NCBI GenBank assembly: GCA_947623455.1 | Contig: OX392529.1 | Span: 52,533,186-52,597,185, forward strand | Length of the DNA: 64,000 nt | From: Mimachlamys varia | Taxonomy: Eukaryota > Mollusca > Bivalvia > Pectinida > Pectinidae | Direction: 5' to 3' | Shown here: positions 10,722 through 23,485 of the stretch, piece after piece | How positions within the stretch are numbered: position 1 is the stretch's first letter | Layout: each line of letters begins with the position of its first letter | Program-made: the position numbers and the translations under genes | The notes under the pieces: generated by a model | What the model was told of the DNA's origin: nothing | The model's database searches: none | Seen by the model: only the letters and a program-made list of their open reading frames with translations

Positions 10722-13675
10722 CATTTGAATAGATGGTTTATACACTATGACATTGTCAGAAACAGACAGTAAAACGAGTCTTTATGGCGATTAGATAGTT
10801 TATGCATAATGACATCGTCAGAAACAGACCGTAAAACGAATCTTTATGACGAATAGATAGTTTATGCATAATGACATCGTCAGAAACAGACCGTAAAACG
10901 AATCTTTATGACGAATATATGGTTTATGCACTATGTCATCACCAGAAAAAGGCTGTAAAATAAGTCTTTATGACGAATAGAAAGTTTATGCATAATGACA
11001 TCGTCAGAAACAGACCGTAAAACGAATCTTTATGACGAATAGATAGTTTATGCACTATGACATTGTCAGAAACAGACCGTAAAACGAATCTTGATGACGA
11101 ATAGATAGTTTATGCACTGTGACATTGTCAGAAACAGACTGTAAAACGAATCTTTATGACGAATAGATGGTTTATGCACTATGTCATCACCAGAAACAGG
11201 CTGTAAAATAAGTCTTTATGACAAATAGAAAGTTTATGCACTATGTCATCACCAGAAACAGACCGTAAAACGAATCTTTATGACGATTAGATAGTTTATG
11301 CATAATGACATCGTCAGAAACAGGCTGTAAAACGAGTCTTTATGACGAATAGATAGATTATGCATAAAGACATCGTCAGAAACAGACCGTAAAACGAATC
11401 TTGATGACGAATAGATAGTTTATGCACTATGACATTGTCAGAAACAGACCGTAAAACGAATCTTTATGACGAATAGAAAGTTTATGCACTATGTCATCAC
11501 CAGAAACAGACCGTAAAACGAATCTTTATGACGATTAGATAGTTTAAGCATAATGACATCGTCAGAAACAGGCTGTAAAACGAGTCTTTATGACGAATAG
11601 ATAGTTTATGCATAAAGACATCGTCAGAAACAGACCGTAAAACGAATCTTTATGACGAATAGATGGTTTATGCACTATGTCATCACCAGAAACAGGCTGT
11701 AAAATAAGTCTTTATGACGAATAGAAAGTTTATGCATAATGACATCGTCAGAAACAGACCGTAAAACGAATCTTTATGACGAATAGATAGTTTATGCACT
11801 ATGACATTGTCAGAAACAGACCGTAAAACGAATCTTGATGACGAATAGATAGTTTATGCACTGTGACATTGTCAGAAACAGACCGTAAAACGAATCTTTA
11901 TGACGGATAGATGGTTTATGCACTATGTCATCACCAGAAACAGGCTGTAAAATAAGTCTTTATGACAAATAGAAAGTTTATGCACTATGTCATCACCAGA
12001 AACAGACCGTAAAACGAATCTTTATGACGATTAGATAGTTTATGCATAATGACATCGTCAGAAACAGGCTGTAAAACGAGTCTTTATGACGAATAGATAG
12101 TTTATGCATAAAGACATCGTCAGAAACAGACCGTAAAACGAATCTTTATGACAAATAGATAGTTTATGCACTATGACATTGTCAGAAACAGACCGTAAAA
12201 CGAATCTTTATGACGAATAGAAAGTTTATGCACTATGTCATCACCAGAAACAGACCGTAAAACGAATGTTTATGACGATTAGATAGTTTAAGCATAATGA
12301 CATCGTCAGAAACAGGCTGTAAAACGAGTCTTTATGAAGAATAGATAGTTTATGCATAAAGACATCGTCAGAAACAGACCGTAAAACGAATCTTTATGAC
12401 GAATAGATGGTTTATGCACTATGTCATCACCAGAAACAGGCTGTAAAATAAGTCTTTATGACGAATAGAAAGTTTATGCATAATGACATCGTCAGAAACA
12501 GACCGTAAAACGAATCTTTATGACGAATAGATAGTTTATGCACTATGACATTGTCAGAAACAGACCGTAAAACGAATCTTGATGACGAATAGATAGTTTA
12601 TGCACTGTGACATTGTCAGAAACAGACCGTAAAACGAATCTTTATGACGGATAGATGGTTTATGCACTATGTCATCACCAGAAACAGGCTGTAAAATAAG
12701 TCTTTATGACAAATAGAAAGTTTATGCACTATGTCATCACCAGAAACAGACCGTAAAACGAATCTTTATGACGATTAGATAGTTTATGCATAATGACATC
12801 GTCAGAAACAGGCTGTAAAACGAGTCTTTATGACGAATAGATAGTTTATGCATAAAGACATCGTCAGAAACAGACCGTAAAACGAATCTTGATGACAAAT
12901 AGATAGTTTATGCACTATGACATTGTCAGAAACAGACCGTAAAACGAATCTTTATGACGAATAGAAAGTTTATGCACTATGTCATCACCAGAAACAGACC
13001 GTAAAACGAATCTTTATGACGATTAGATAGTTTAAGCATAATGACATCGTCAGAAACAGGCTGTAAAACGAATCTTTATGACGAATAGATAGTTTATGCA
13101 TAAAGACATCGTCAGAAACAGACCGTAAAACGAATCTTTATGACGAATAGATGGTTTATGCATAATGACATCGTCAGAAACAGACCGTAAAACGAATCTT
13201 TATGACGAATTGATGGTTTATGCACTATGTCATCACCAGAAACAGACCGTAAAACGAATCTTTATGACGATTAGATGGTTTAAGCATAATGACATCGTCA
13301 GAAACAGGCTGTAAAACCGAGTCTTTATGACGAATATATGATTTATGCACTATGACATCGTCAGAAACTGACCGTAAAATGAGTCTTTATGACGAATAGA
13401 TATTGTATGCACTATGGCATCACCAGAAACAGACCGTAAAATGAGTCTTTATGACGAATAGATAGTTTATGCACTATGAATTCGTCAGAAACAGACTGTA
13501 AAATGAGTCTTTATGACGAATAAAAAGTTTATACAGTGAAATCGTCAGAAACTTACCGTAAAACGAGTCTTGATGACGAATAGATGGTTTATACACAGTG
13601 AAATCGCCAGAAACTTACCGTAAAACGAGTCTTGATGACGAATAAATAGTTTATGCATAATGACATCGTCAGAAA
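10722..13675. repeat. 62-bp satellite array with 744-bp higher-order repeat
   Basis: About 47 monomers of 62 bp (core TATGCATAATGACATCGTCA ... GTAAAACGAATC). Monomer variants recur in fixed order every 12 units. The variant GATGGTTTATGCACTATGTC followed by the AAAGTTTATGCATAATG monomer occurs near 10916, 11660 and 12404. CTTGATGACGAATAGATAG preceding CACTGTGACATTG occurs at 11090, 11834 and 12578. All spacings are 744 bp (12 x 62). Edge monomers (about 10722-10910 and 13150-13675) are more diverged, as in satellites homogenised by unequal exchange. Confidence 0.95.
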
Positions 13676-14500
13676 CAGCTGTCCGAATATTTAGTGGGTC
13701 AGATAGTCAGAACCCATCGGTCTTTCTGACCCTGTAACCTCAACTTCTGGTCAACTTTGCTTCAAGATGTCATACTAAAACTTTCATCAGTGACAATTTA
13801 TGAATGTGACCATGACCTTCACCTTTCGTTTTATCCCACCAAATATTGCTTCATGATGCAAACAAAATATTAATTCATTATGTCATAAATAAATGATTTT
13901 TATCTCAGAAGGTAAACTGAATATCTTGATCAAGTTTCACATATTCGATCAATAAAAACTTAAGTTTTCATAAAGGAACTGAATCTTTTTGACACAGAGT
14001 GATTACTATAAGATACCTGGCAACCCTAATGTGTTTTAAAAAACCTGCATGCATATCTCAGTCCCTTACATTCTTGTGTAGTTATATTGAAATCGGTTCA
14101 TAGGTTTCGACAGAATTGTGCTGACAAATTAGTGTTCAACACAGTAATTTAAATATTTTGACCTGTTTACCATGCCAACCAAAGTTATGCAGAAAAACAT
14201 CCCCGCATGCACATTTACCATAACATTCCACTGTAGTTTCACTTGAATCTGTTCACAGGTTTTATGACTAGTTGTTTGTACATCTACAATGTATACAAAT
14301 TGTTGCCACCAAGTTTCGTTGAAATTTCCTCGGTCGTTTAGAAGTAATCGGTACATCATTGTGTCTACAGACGGATGGACAGACAGACAAACGGACAACC
14401 AGATTCCAGTATCCCCCCTCCCTGGTATAACATTTTTGAAACAATAACTCATCGACAGAAGTTTGTATACATGAAAAGCTTTAGGCATCATTATACAGAC
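13676..14500. repeat. Satellite right flank and dispersed mollusc-type repeat
   Basis: Holds the inverted arm matching 10500-10720 and, at about 14040-14420, a repeat shared with 17030-17250 and 19200-19420 (TTTGACCTG, ACCATG, GCATGCACATTTAC, AGTTTCACTT). It ends in a GACGGATGGACAGACAGAC low-complexity run. No gene. Confidence 0.5.
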
Positions 14501-15875
14501 TTATAGAGGAAGTTAGGTGAAATACATTGACAAAGTAAATGTAATTGAATTATTTCTGTTCTAGTGGACATCACTTCATAGCTACAGCTCCAAATGAAGT
14601 TTAAAACACAAAATAAAACAATGTGAATATCGACACATCTTTTTATTCAATCAATAAATCAATATTTAATTATATTGTCACTTATCACATCATATGTTAC
14701 ACAGAGATAAAATGTGAGTTAAGTCATAAAAGGCATAATTGAAATTATCAATAAGCAATATACATGTAATATGCCTCGACTTACATGGTCATAAAATTTG
14801 TATGGCTGCATATACTGATCCATACCACTGATTAAAATAATAATGTCACAACATTTTTCTTAATACATGCTTCATTTTCATTGCGGTTTGATCTGTGAAC
14901 GTTTTTGTTTTGCATTTTTGCTATTTTTTCAACAAGAAATTTTTGCAACTGAGGACACAATTTCATAATTGCTGAAAGTGTCTCTCAATGCACAATCGAT
15001 ATTGGTTTCTACTTGGCGTGCACCACAGTACAATCATGCAAGTTTGATTTGTTTTGTTAGTTTGGTTTTTTTGTTATCTACAGACATGTTCCTCTCACCA
15101 GCCTAAAATTAAACATGTACCAATAAGGAGTAACAAATTTTACTTTGCTAGTTTAATGCTGGCCCCTATAATAGTTAAGTTTGATAAAAAAAAACATTCA
15201 AAATGTGATTAAATTGGAAAAAAAAGAAAAAAAAAAAGAAAAAAAGAGAGTCATTCATTACATAAATGGCCTGTTCTACCATGTAAAATGTTCATTTAAT
15301 AAACATTGTCAAACACATATTATGTAATATTTTCAGTATGCCTAAAACGAATTGGCAAAATTGCATTTATTTCATATTTGCATAAAAACCCATGGAAATA
15401 TGCTGACTCTCTGCTGTATTTCCTCCATGAAATACTTGTATATTCAATTTAAATATGCTTGAATCTGAAGGCAATCGTGCTATGACCTTATGAATGTTGA
15501 AAAAATAAATTTCTTTCCGAAAAAGTCTATCGTGACATCTTACATTACAAATGACATTACATGATTGTCTCTGTAGTGAAAATCACTACACCTAGCCAAA
15601 ATTGACCAGGTTTACAGAAAAAACATTGAGGTTCTCATTTCTTTCTCATGAAAATGAGTTATATGTGGCAAATTGAATCTTACATTTGTGGTAAATAAAA
15701 TAAATATAATATGGATTTTATCAAATTCATTAAATAATTCAATGTCACTCACCTGTCTGACAAGAGATCATGCATTTGAAAGAGAAAAAAAACAATGAAA
15801 AACAAGTATGGAAGAGGCATTATTTAAAGGTATCACCAGAAAAAGGTTGGAATCATTAGGATAATCATATGTGAA
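14501..15875. other. Non-coding, AT-rich
   Basis: Contains A-rich runs (15187-15247). No coding or RNA signature and no recognisable repeat ends. Confidence 0.5.
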
Positions 15876-18038
15876 AATAGAAACTGACGTTCATGTCAAT
15901 GTTACAGAATTTGATATACATGTATACGTAGCACCTTTTCTAGTTAACACAAGCTACTTTAAAGCACTTAACATTAATACAGATATTTCAATTTTATCAA
16001 TATAATCACCATATACAATTCTAAGTAGTTTGAAGGAGCTGCCTTATCAGGCACCAAGTACAGTGCATTCCTGTTTATATGTTGCATTTGTCAGACAAGA
16101 ACATGATATCAACAGGAATGTGACATTAAGAAAAACATGTTTTTTCCACTACCATCTTCTGCATTTCCAATTTCCATAACTAAAATTAAGCTATTCAATG
16201 TATATATGAAGATGTTTCAATAAAAAGGTAACATTTTTTCAATTAAAAATCATTTATAGGATCATGTTCTATCTGAAATTAATGGAAATGACATTTTTTT
16301 CGGGATATTTTATGTGATTGGTAGAAAAAAAAACATAATATTAAGAGGAATTGACCTCAAAATACATGATATTAACCAAATAAAATTACAAAGATTATAT
16401 AGAAGGAAAAATGGTGCTTTGGAAAAAACATGATATGAAGAGGAATGTGATATTAACAGGGGTGATATAAAGAGGAACTGTGCTAGTCCTATGCCACTTG
16501 GCTATTACCTCCCTATGTGTGTATACATATGTGTGCTGGAGATGTAATGTGTTATGTTTGGAAGTGTTACCGTGCTTCCAATAGAATCTTTTATAAAGCC
16601 ACCTCACTTGGAATGCAACACCACAGATACCGCAACACCCAACCCAGACCATTTTGTACTCCACCTTTGTTATTCGATGTTGTATGGGCAGGAGAAAACA
16701 CTTTTTTCTAATTATTCCATGTGTACACAACTTCAGAAATATAACCCAGGCTGCCTGTGGAAGTCCCAAGTATTACCACATGACCAATCAATCAATATTT
16801 AATCTGTGGACTTGATTAATAAATTTCATATTATTTTCATATGCACTGTATCTATCCAGCAATAATCCAATGCCTAGTCCACCAATCTATATTACAGTAA
16901 ATTGTATTAAGTGGTTAAGTGCCAATAAATGCTATTTCTATATCCTTAAATAAACCCACTACCTCCATTGAATCAAAATTTGTGTTGACTCCCTGGGCTA
17001 ATAATTATATAACTGGTCAAAATAGTTCCCTTACATTCCTTTATAATTCCATTGAAAATGGTTCAGCAGTTTAGATTGAGTTGCGCTTACAAATAAGTGT
17101 TCATAAAGAATTACAGTATTTTGACCTGGTTACCATGGCAACCAAAATTTCTGCAGAAAGGTACCCTACATGCACATTTACGCATGGTCCCTAACATTCC
17201 TGTATAGTTTCACTTCAATCGATTGACAGGTTAATGAGCCATTGTCTGAAAAAAATGTCTCCATTGTTTGCAGTGCACAATTTTTTTTATTACATTTTCT
17301 CATAACTTTCAGGAAATTATCCTAGTAAACAAATTGAGAAAAAACCTGAAAAGTGGGAAAATTGAAGCCCAAATCTAATTGGGAATGCGGCCATATATCG
17401 GCCTTTAAGAGACCCTAGAAAAAGCCCTAAAAAGACCCCATTTATAGAATACCCAGTGGCTGGTTATTAGATTGATCCCATTCATTGTAATGGAGCGAGC
17501 TCGGTGTGAATCACAATGGGGCAATTTCTGCATCATTAAATCAGATTCACTTAAATATAACCCATTTCTGTGGATTTCTTACCTTACTTTAAAATCCAGG
17601 TAAATTGTCATGTTAACTATCAAGTTTAAGTAGAAGGACATAAAACTGAAATTAGAACTGACCGCCATGATCGAGACTTCAGTATTTTATTTTTTGTTTT
17701 TAAAGAGCTCTTCTAGATCATTTTTAATGGGGAGGCGGAGCAAATATGGAATTCAATTTGTAGCACAATTTGTAACAGGAGAGAAAACAAGAGGCCCAAT
17801 GGGCCTGCATCGCTCACCTGGAATTAATCTCTGACTTGTAACCCTTAAGTGCCAAAATAGCCCCTTAGGGGTCAGAGTCACCATTTATGCAAAATCTGTT
17901 TCTCTTCCCCCAACGATGTTTCTGACCAAATTTGGACAAAATCTATTCATAACTTTATGACAAGAAGAGATTTAAAGGAATTACCTCTATTTCCCTTAAT
18001 GGGCCACACCCCTCTAGCCCCTTAGGGGTCAGAGTCAC
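15876..18038. repeat. Tandem segmental duplication, copy 1
   Basis: Aligns to 18045-20207 at a constant offset of 2,169 bp with only scattered single-base differences (for example 16106 G/A, 16190 A/T, 16766 T/A). The right end includes the start of the repeat-cored mobile element (AGGCCCAATGGGCCT near 17792). Small open frames are identical in both copies and show no coding features. Confidence 0.95.
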
Positions 18039-18044
18039 AGAAAT

Positions 18045-20207
18045 AATAGAAACTGACGTTCATGTCAATGTTACAGAATTTGATATACATGTATACGTAG
18101 CACCTTTTCTAGTTAACACAAGCTACTTTAAAGCACTTAACATTAATACAGATATTTCAATTTTATCAATATAATCACCATATACAATTCTAAGTAGTTT
18201 GAAGGAGCTGCCTTATCAGGCACCAAGTACAGTGCATTCCTGTTTATATGTTGCATTTGTCAGACAAAAACATGATATCAACAGGAATGTGACATTAAGA
18301 AAAACATGTTTTTTCCACTACCATCTTCTGCATTTCCAATTTCCATAACTAAAATTATGCTATTCAATGTATATATGAAGATGTTTCAATAAAAAGGTAA
18401 CATTTTTTCAATTAAAAATCATTTATAGGATCATGTTCTATCTGAAATTAATGGAAATGACATTTTTTTCGGGATATTTTATGTAATTGGTAGAAAAAAA
18501 AACATAATATTAAGAGGAATTGACCTCAAAATACATGATATTAACCAAATAAAATTACAAAGATTATATAGAAGGAAAAATGGTGCTTTGGAAAAAACAT
18601 GATATGAAGAGGAATGTGATATTAACAGGGGTGATATAAAGAGGAACTGTGCTAGTCCTATGCCACTTGGCTATTACCTCCCTATGTGTGTATACATATG
18701 TGTGCTGGAGATGTAATGTGTTATGTTTGGAAGTGTTACCGTGCTTCCAATAGAATCTTTTATAAAGCCACCTCACTTGGAATGCAACACCACAGATACC
18801 GCAACACCCAACCCAGACCATTTTGTACTCCACCTTTGTTATTCGATGTTGTATGGGCAGGAGAAAACACTTTTTTCTAATTATTCCATGTGTACACAAC
18901 TTCAGAAATATAACCCAGGCTGCCTGTGGAAGACCCAAGTATTACCACATGACCAATCAATCAATATTTAATCTGTGGACTTGATTAATAAATTTCATAT
19001 TATTTTCATATGCACTGTATCTATCCAGCAATAATCCAATGCCTAGTCCACCAATCTATATTACAGTAAATTGTATTAAGTGGTTAAGTGCCAATAAATG
19101 CTATTTCTATATCCTTAAATAAACCCACTACCTCCATTGAATCAAAATTTGTGTTGACTCCCTGGGCTAATAATTATATAACTGGTCAAAATAGTTCCCT
19201 TACATTCCTTTATAATTCCATTGAAAATGGTTCAGCAGTTTAGATTGAGTTGCGCTTACAAATAAGTGTTCATAAAGAATTACAGTATTTTGACCTGGTT
19301 ACCATGGCAACCAAAATTTCTGCAGAAAGGTACCCTACATGCACATTTACGCATGGTCCCTAACATTCCTGTATAGTTTCACTTCAATCGATTGACAGGT
19401 TAATGAGCCATTGTCTGAAAAAAATGTCTCCATTGTTTGCAGTGCACAATTTTTTTTTATTATATTTTCTCATAACTTTCAGGAAATTATCCTAGTAAAC
19501 AAATTGAGAAAAAACCTGAAAAGTGGGAAAATTGAAGCCCAAATCTAATTGGGAATGCGGCCATATATCGGCCTTTAAGAGACCCTAGAAAAAGCCCTAA
19601 AAAGACCCCATTTATAGAATACCCAGTGGCTGGTTATTAGATTGATCCCATTCATTGTAATGGAGCGAGCTCGGTGTGAATCACAATGGGGCAATTTCTG
19701 CATCATTAAATCAGATTCACTTAAATATAACCCATTTCTGTGGATTTCTTACCTTACTTTAAAATCCAGGTAAATTGTCATGTTAACTATCAAGTTTAAG
19801 TAGAAGGACATAAAACTGAAATTAGAACTGACCGCCATGATCGAGACTTCAGTATTTTATTTTTTGTTTTTAAAGAGCTCTTCTAGATCATTTTTAATGG
19901 GGAGGCGGAGCAAATATGGAATTCAATTTGTAGCACAATTTGTAACAGGAGAGAAAACAAGAGGCCCAATGGGCCTGCATCGCTCACCTGGAATTAATCT
20001 CTGACTTGTAACCCTTAAGTGCCAAAATAGCCCCTTAGGGGTCAGAGTCACCATTTATGCAAAATCTGTTTCTCTTCCCCCAACGATGTTTCTGACCAAA
20101 TTTGGACAAAATCTATTCATAACTTTATGACAAGAAGAGATTTAAAGGAATTACCTCTATTTCCCTTAATGGGCCACACCCCTCTAGCCCCTTAGGGGTC
20201 AGAGTCA
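18045..20207. repeat. Tandem segmental duplication, copy 2
   Basis: Second copy of the 2.17-kb unit. The junction with copy 1 is AGAGTCAC|AGAAAT|AATAGAAACTG, with about 6 bp of filler (18039-18044). Copy 2 runs on uninterrupted into the 157-bp array, so the parental locus had the 20208-22277 continuation and the duplication ended inside its first repeats. Confidence 0.93.
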
Positions 20208-22190
20208 CCATTTATGCAAAATTTGTTCCCCTTCCCCCAAGAATGTTTCTCACCAAATTTGGGCCAAATCCATTCACAACTTTATGACAAGAAGAGATTT
20301 TAAAAGAATTACCTGTATTTCCCCTAATTGGCCCCATGCCTCTGGGCCCTTAGGGTTCAGAGTCACCATTTATGCAAAATCTGTTCCCCTTCCCCCAACG
20401 ATGTTTCTGACCGAATTTGGGCCAAATCCATTCATAACTTTATGACAAGAAGAGATTTAAAGGAATTACCTCTATTTTCCCTATTGGGCCCTGCCCTTCT
20501 GGCCCCTTGGGTGTCAGTGTCACCATTTATGCAAAATCTGTTCCCTTTCCCCCAACGATGTTTCTGACCAAATTTGGACAAAATCCATTCATAACTTTAA
20601 GACAAGAAGAAATTTAAAGGAATTACCTCTATTTCCCCTATTGGGCCCCGCCCATCTGGCCCCTTTAGGGTCAGAGTCACCATTTATGCAAAATCTGTTT
20701 CTCTTCACCAAAGGATGTTTCTGACCATATTTGGTCAAAATCCAATCAGGACTTTTTGACAAGAAGAGATTTAAAGGAATTACCTCTATTTTCCATATTG
20801 GGCCCCGGGGCGCCCCTCTGGCCCTTTTGGTGTCAAAGTCACCATTTATGCAAAATCTGTTCCCCTTCTACTAAGGATGTTTCTGACCAAATCTGGACAA
20901 AATCTATTCATAACTTTATGACAAGAACAGATTTAAAAGGAATTACCTCTATTTCCCTTATTGGGCCACGTCCCTCTGGCCCCTTAGGGGTCAGAGTCAC
21001 CATTTATGCAAAATCTGTTCCCCTTCCCTCAACGATGTTTCAGACTAAATTTGGCCAAAATCCAATCAGGACTTTTTGACGAGAAGAGATTTAAAGGAAT
21101 TACCTCTATTTTCCATATTTGGCCCCGCCCCTCTGGCCCCTTTGGGGTCCGAGTCACCATTTATGCAAAATCTGTTCCCCTTCCCCAAAGGATGTTTCTG
21201 ACTAAATTTGGTCAAAATCCAATCAGGACTTGTTGACAAGAAGAGATTTAAAGAATTACCTCTATTTTCCATATTGGGCCCCGCCCATCTGGCCCCTTTA
21301 GGGTCAGAGTCACCATTTATGCAAAATCTGTTCCCCTTCCCTCAACGATGTTTCTGACTAAATTTGGCCAAAATCCAATCAGGACTTTTTGACAAGAAGA
21401 TATTTAAAGGAATTACCTCTATTTCTCTATTGGGCCCCGCCCCTCTGGGCCCTTAGGGTCAGAGTCACCATTTATGCAAAATCTGTTCCCCTTCACCCAA
21501 GGATGTTTCTGACTAAATTTGGCCAAAATCCAATCAGGACTTTTTGACAAGAAGAGATTTAAAGGAATTACCTCTATTTTCCCTATTGGGCCCCGCCCCT
21601 CTGGCCCCTTTGGGGTCCGAGTCACCATTTATGCAAAATCTGTTCCCCTTTCCTCAACGATGTTTCTGACCAAATTTGGCCAAAATCCAATCAGGACTTT
21701 TTGACAAGAAGAGATTTAAAGGAATTACCTCTATTTCCCTTATTGGGCCCTGCCACTCTGGGCCCTTAGGGGTCAGAGTCACCATTTATGCAAAATCTGT
21801 TCCCCTTCGCCCAAGGATGTTTCTGACTAAATTTGGCTAAAATCCAATCAGGACTTTTTGACGAGAAGAGATTTAAAGGAATTACCTCTATTTTCCCTAT
21901 TGGGCCCCGCCCCTCTGGCCCCTTAGGGCTCCTAGTCACCATTTATGCAAAATCTGTTCCCCTTCCCCAAAGGATGTTTCTGACTAAATTTGATCAAAAT
22001 CCAATCAGGACTTTTTGACAAGAAGAGATTTAAAGAATTACCTCTATTTTCCCTATTGGGCCCCGCCCCTCTAGCCCTTTGAGGGTCAGTCACCATTTAT
22101 GCAAAATCTGTTCCCCTTCGCCCAAGGATGTTTCTGACCAAATTTGGTTAAAATCCAATAAGGACTTTTTGACTAGTAGCGATTTGAAGA
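20040..22190. repeat. Tandem array, 157-bp unit, about 14 copies
   Basis: Anchor CCATTTATGC occurs at 20051, 20208, 20366, 20523, 20680 and so on to about 22092, spacing 157-158 bp. Each unit contains GGAATTACCTCTATTT, TTGGGCCCCGCCC and GATGTTTCTGACCAAATTTG. The several 60-107-residue open frames across it are periodic artefacts. Confidence 0.93.
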
Positions 22191-22246
22191 AAATGTTGAC
22201 AGACGCCGGACGGACGCCGGACGCCGGACGCTGCGCCATGGCATAA

Positions 22247-22274
22247 GCTCACCGGACCTTCGGTCCAGGTGAGC
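22247..22274. other. Terminal hairpin of repeat-cored element
   Basis: GCTCACC-GGACC / GGTCC-A-GGTGAGC around a TTC loop: a near-perfect stem next to CTAA, the expected position of a Helitron-type 3' hairpin. Confidence 0.7.
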
Positions 22275-22280
22275 TAAAAA

Positions 22281-22366
22281 TGCACGGCCCGACCAGAGTT
22301 TGAACCCGGGACCTTCCGAACTCCAGATGGATGCTCACACAACTGAGCCAATGACTGCCAACAATC
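22281..22366 (-). mobile_element. tRNA-derived SINE head, antisense
   Basis: On the reverse strand the sequence has an A-box-like TGGCTCAGTTGTGTGAGC and a B-box-like GGTTCAAACTC at tRNA spacing. It lacks a tRNA acceptor stem and is followed by non-tRNA sequence, so it is a SINE-type fragment rather than a functional tRNA gene. Confidence 0.6.
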
Positions 22367-22493
22367 GACCCGATCTAGATCTGCTACATTCCTCCTGCCT
22401 TTAACAGTCTTTGACCCAGAAGACACACATGAGACCCTATACAACCAAGTGGGTTTAATTGTTGGGCACCAAATATAACAATAGTGGAAAAAT

Positions 22494-22592
22494 GCATGGC
22501 CAGATAGGGGTTTAAACCAAGGAACTTCCAAACTCTAGACGGACGCTCAACCAATTGAGCCCATGATAGCTGGCGATCGACCCGGTTGTGCA
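22494..22592 (-). mobile_element. Second tRNA-derived SINE head, antisense
   Basis: The reverse strand reads GGGCTCAATTGGTTGAGCGT ... GGTTTAAACCCC, the same family as the + strand copy at 49727-49815 (GCTCAATTGGTTGAGCGTCC ... GATTCGAACCCC) but with a mutated B box. Confidence 0.6.
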
Positions 22593-23485
22593 GGCCATAC
22601 ATTGAAATGTCTGACCTTTTATGACAATATTACCCTGATTTTGTCAAGAAGTATATTTCTGACAAGGCTAATTTTGGACAAAAGTTATTTTATCATGGTA
22701 AGGATATTCCATATTTCATTATTCTTGTGGTCTTGAAGATTGAACACTGTAGCTCTATAACAATGCAATATTGTCACATCGTTTAGAGTTACTCGATATT
22801 ATCACAGCTAGTTATATACTAGAGGTCATAACTTTGATCACTAGAGGAGGCATGGAACAAAATATGCCTTCAACAGTAGCATAGGTGTTAACCTCTGAAA
22901 ACTCCAATGAGGAAGATCTCCTCATCTCACATTTCCGATGAAGGAGAAAGTGCGAGAAATATGTCTAAAACGGCATTACTCATTTGTTTTCCTCTTTTTA
23001 TGTATCAAAACAACTTCAAAAAGTATTCATTTGATCCAGACACACCTGTTATGGTCATTACACACATCCTACATTAACTAGGATATCATTTGACCATAGG
23101 ATGGAGATTTTGTTTGTGTGAGATTGGACTTAAATGAGGAAGATGTCAAGGGAGATTGGTATATTATGGTCAAAATGAGGGAGTCTCCCTCGTAATGAGG
23201 GAGGGTTAACGGGTATGCAATAGTGTAAATCATACCTGTTACCTGTCGTCAAGGTCTGTTTATAGACATTCGCCTCTCTGACCGGTCACATTGGTTGTTT
23301 CCGGTTCATACACTGATTTTCATGTTACTTTTGGTTCAAGTGTCTGAGTCTTAACTCTCATATATTAAGCACGATCATTAAAGTATACAAGAAGTAAGTG
23401 GCATAATCCACCTTTACTAGGCTGGTCCTCTATATAACACAGGACTCAATCAGGATCAGTCTGGCCACAGGGACACGTTAGTATT
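22593..23485. other. Non-coding
   Basis: No gene, RNA or repeat end recognised. Confidence 0.45.

Larger units (their letters stand above)
19960..22277 (+). mobile_element. Helitron-like (pearl/HINE-type) element with tandem-repeat core
   Basis: The left part has a palindromic AGGCCCAATGGGCCT then ATCGCTCACCTGG. The body is a tandem array of about 157 bp units. The right end has GACGCCGGA direct repeats (22202-22231) and a hairpin CTCACCGGACC-TTC-GGTCCAGGTGAG (22248-22273) followed by CTAA. GCTCACCTGG at the left is inverted relative to CCAGGTGAGC at the right. The 3' hairpin plus CTRR-like end and satellite core match what is known of non-autonomous Helitron-like elements of molluscs; assignment is inference. 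There is no transposase. A truncated left end also lies at 17791-18038. Confidence 0.6.

Noticed and set aside
10722..13675. CRISPR-like array
   Set aside because: 62-bp contiguous tandem monomers without unique spacers in a eukaryotic context; it is a satellite.
16395..18971. Identical 124-, 64- and 82-residue frames in the two duplication copies
   Set aside because: Identity reflects recent DNA duplication, not conservation; no domain, splice or codon evidence.
20328..22018. Series of 60-107-residue open frames on both strands
   Set aside because: All fall in the 157-bp tandem array and recur with its period; not genes.
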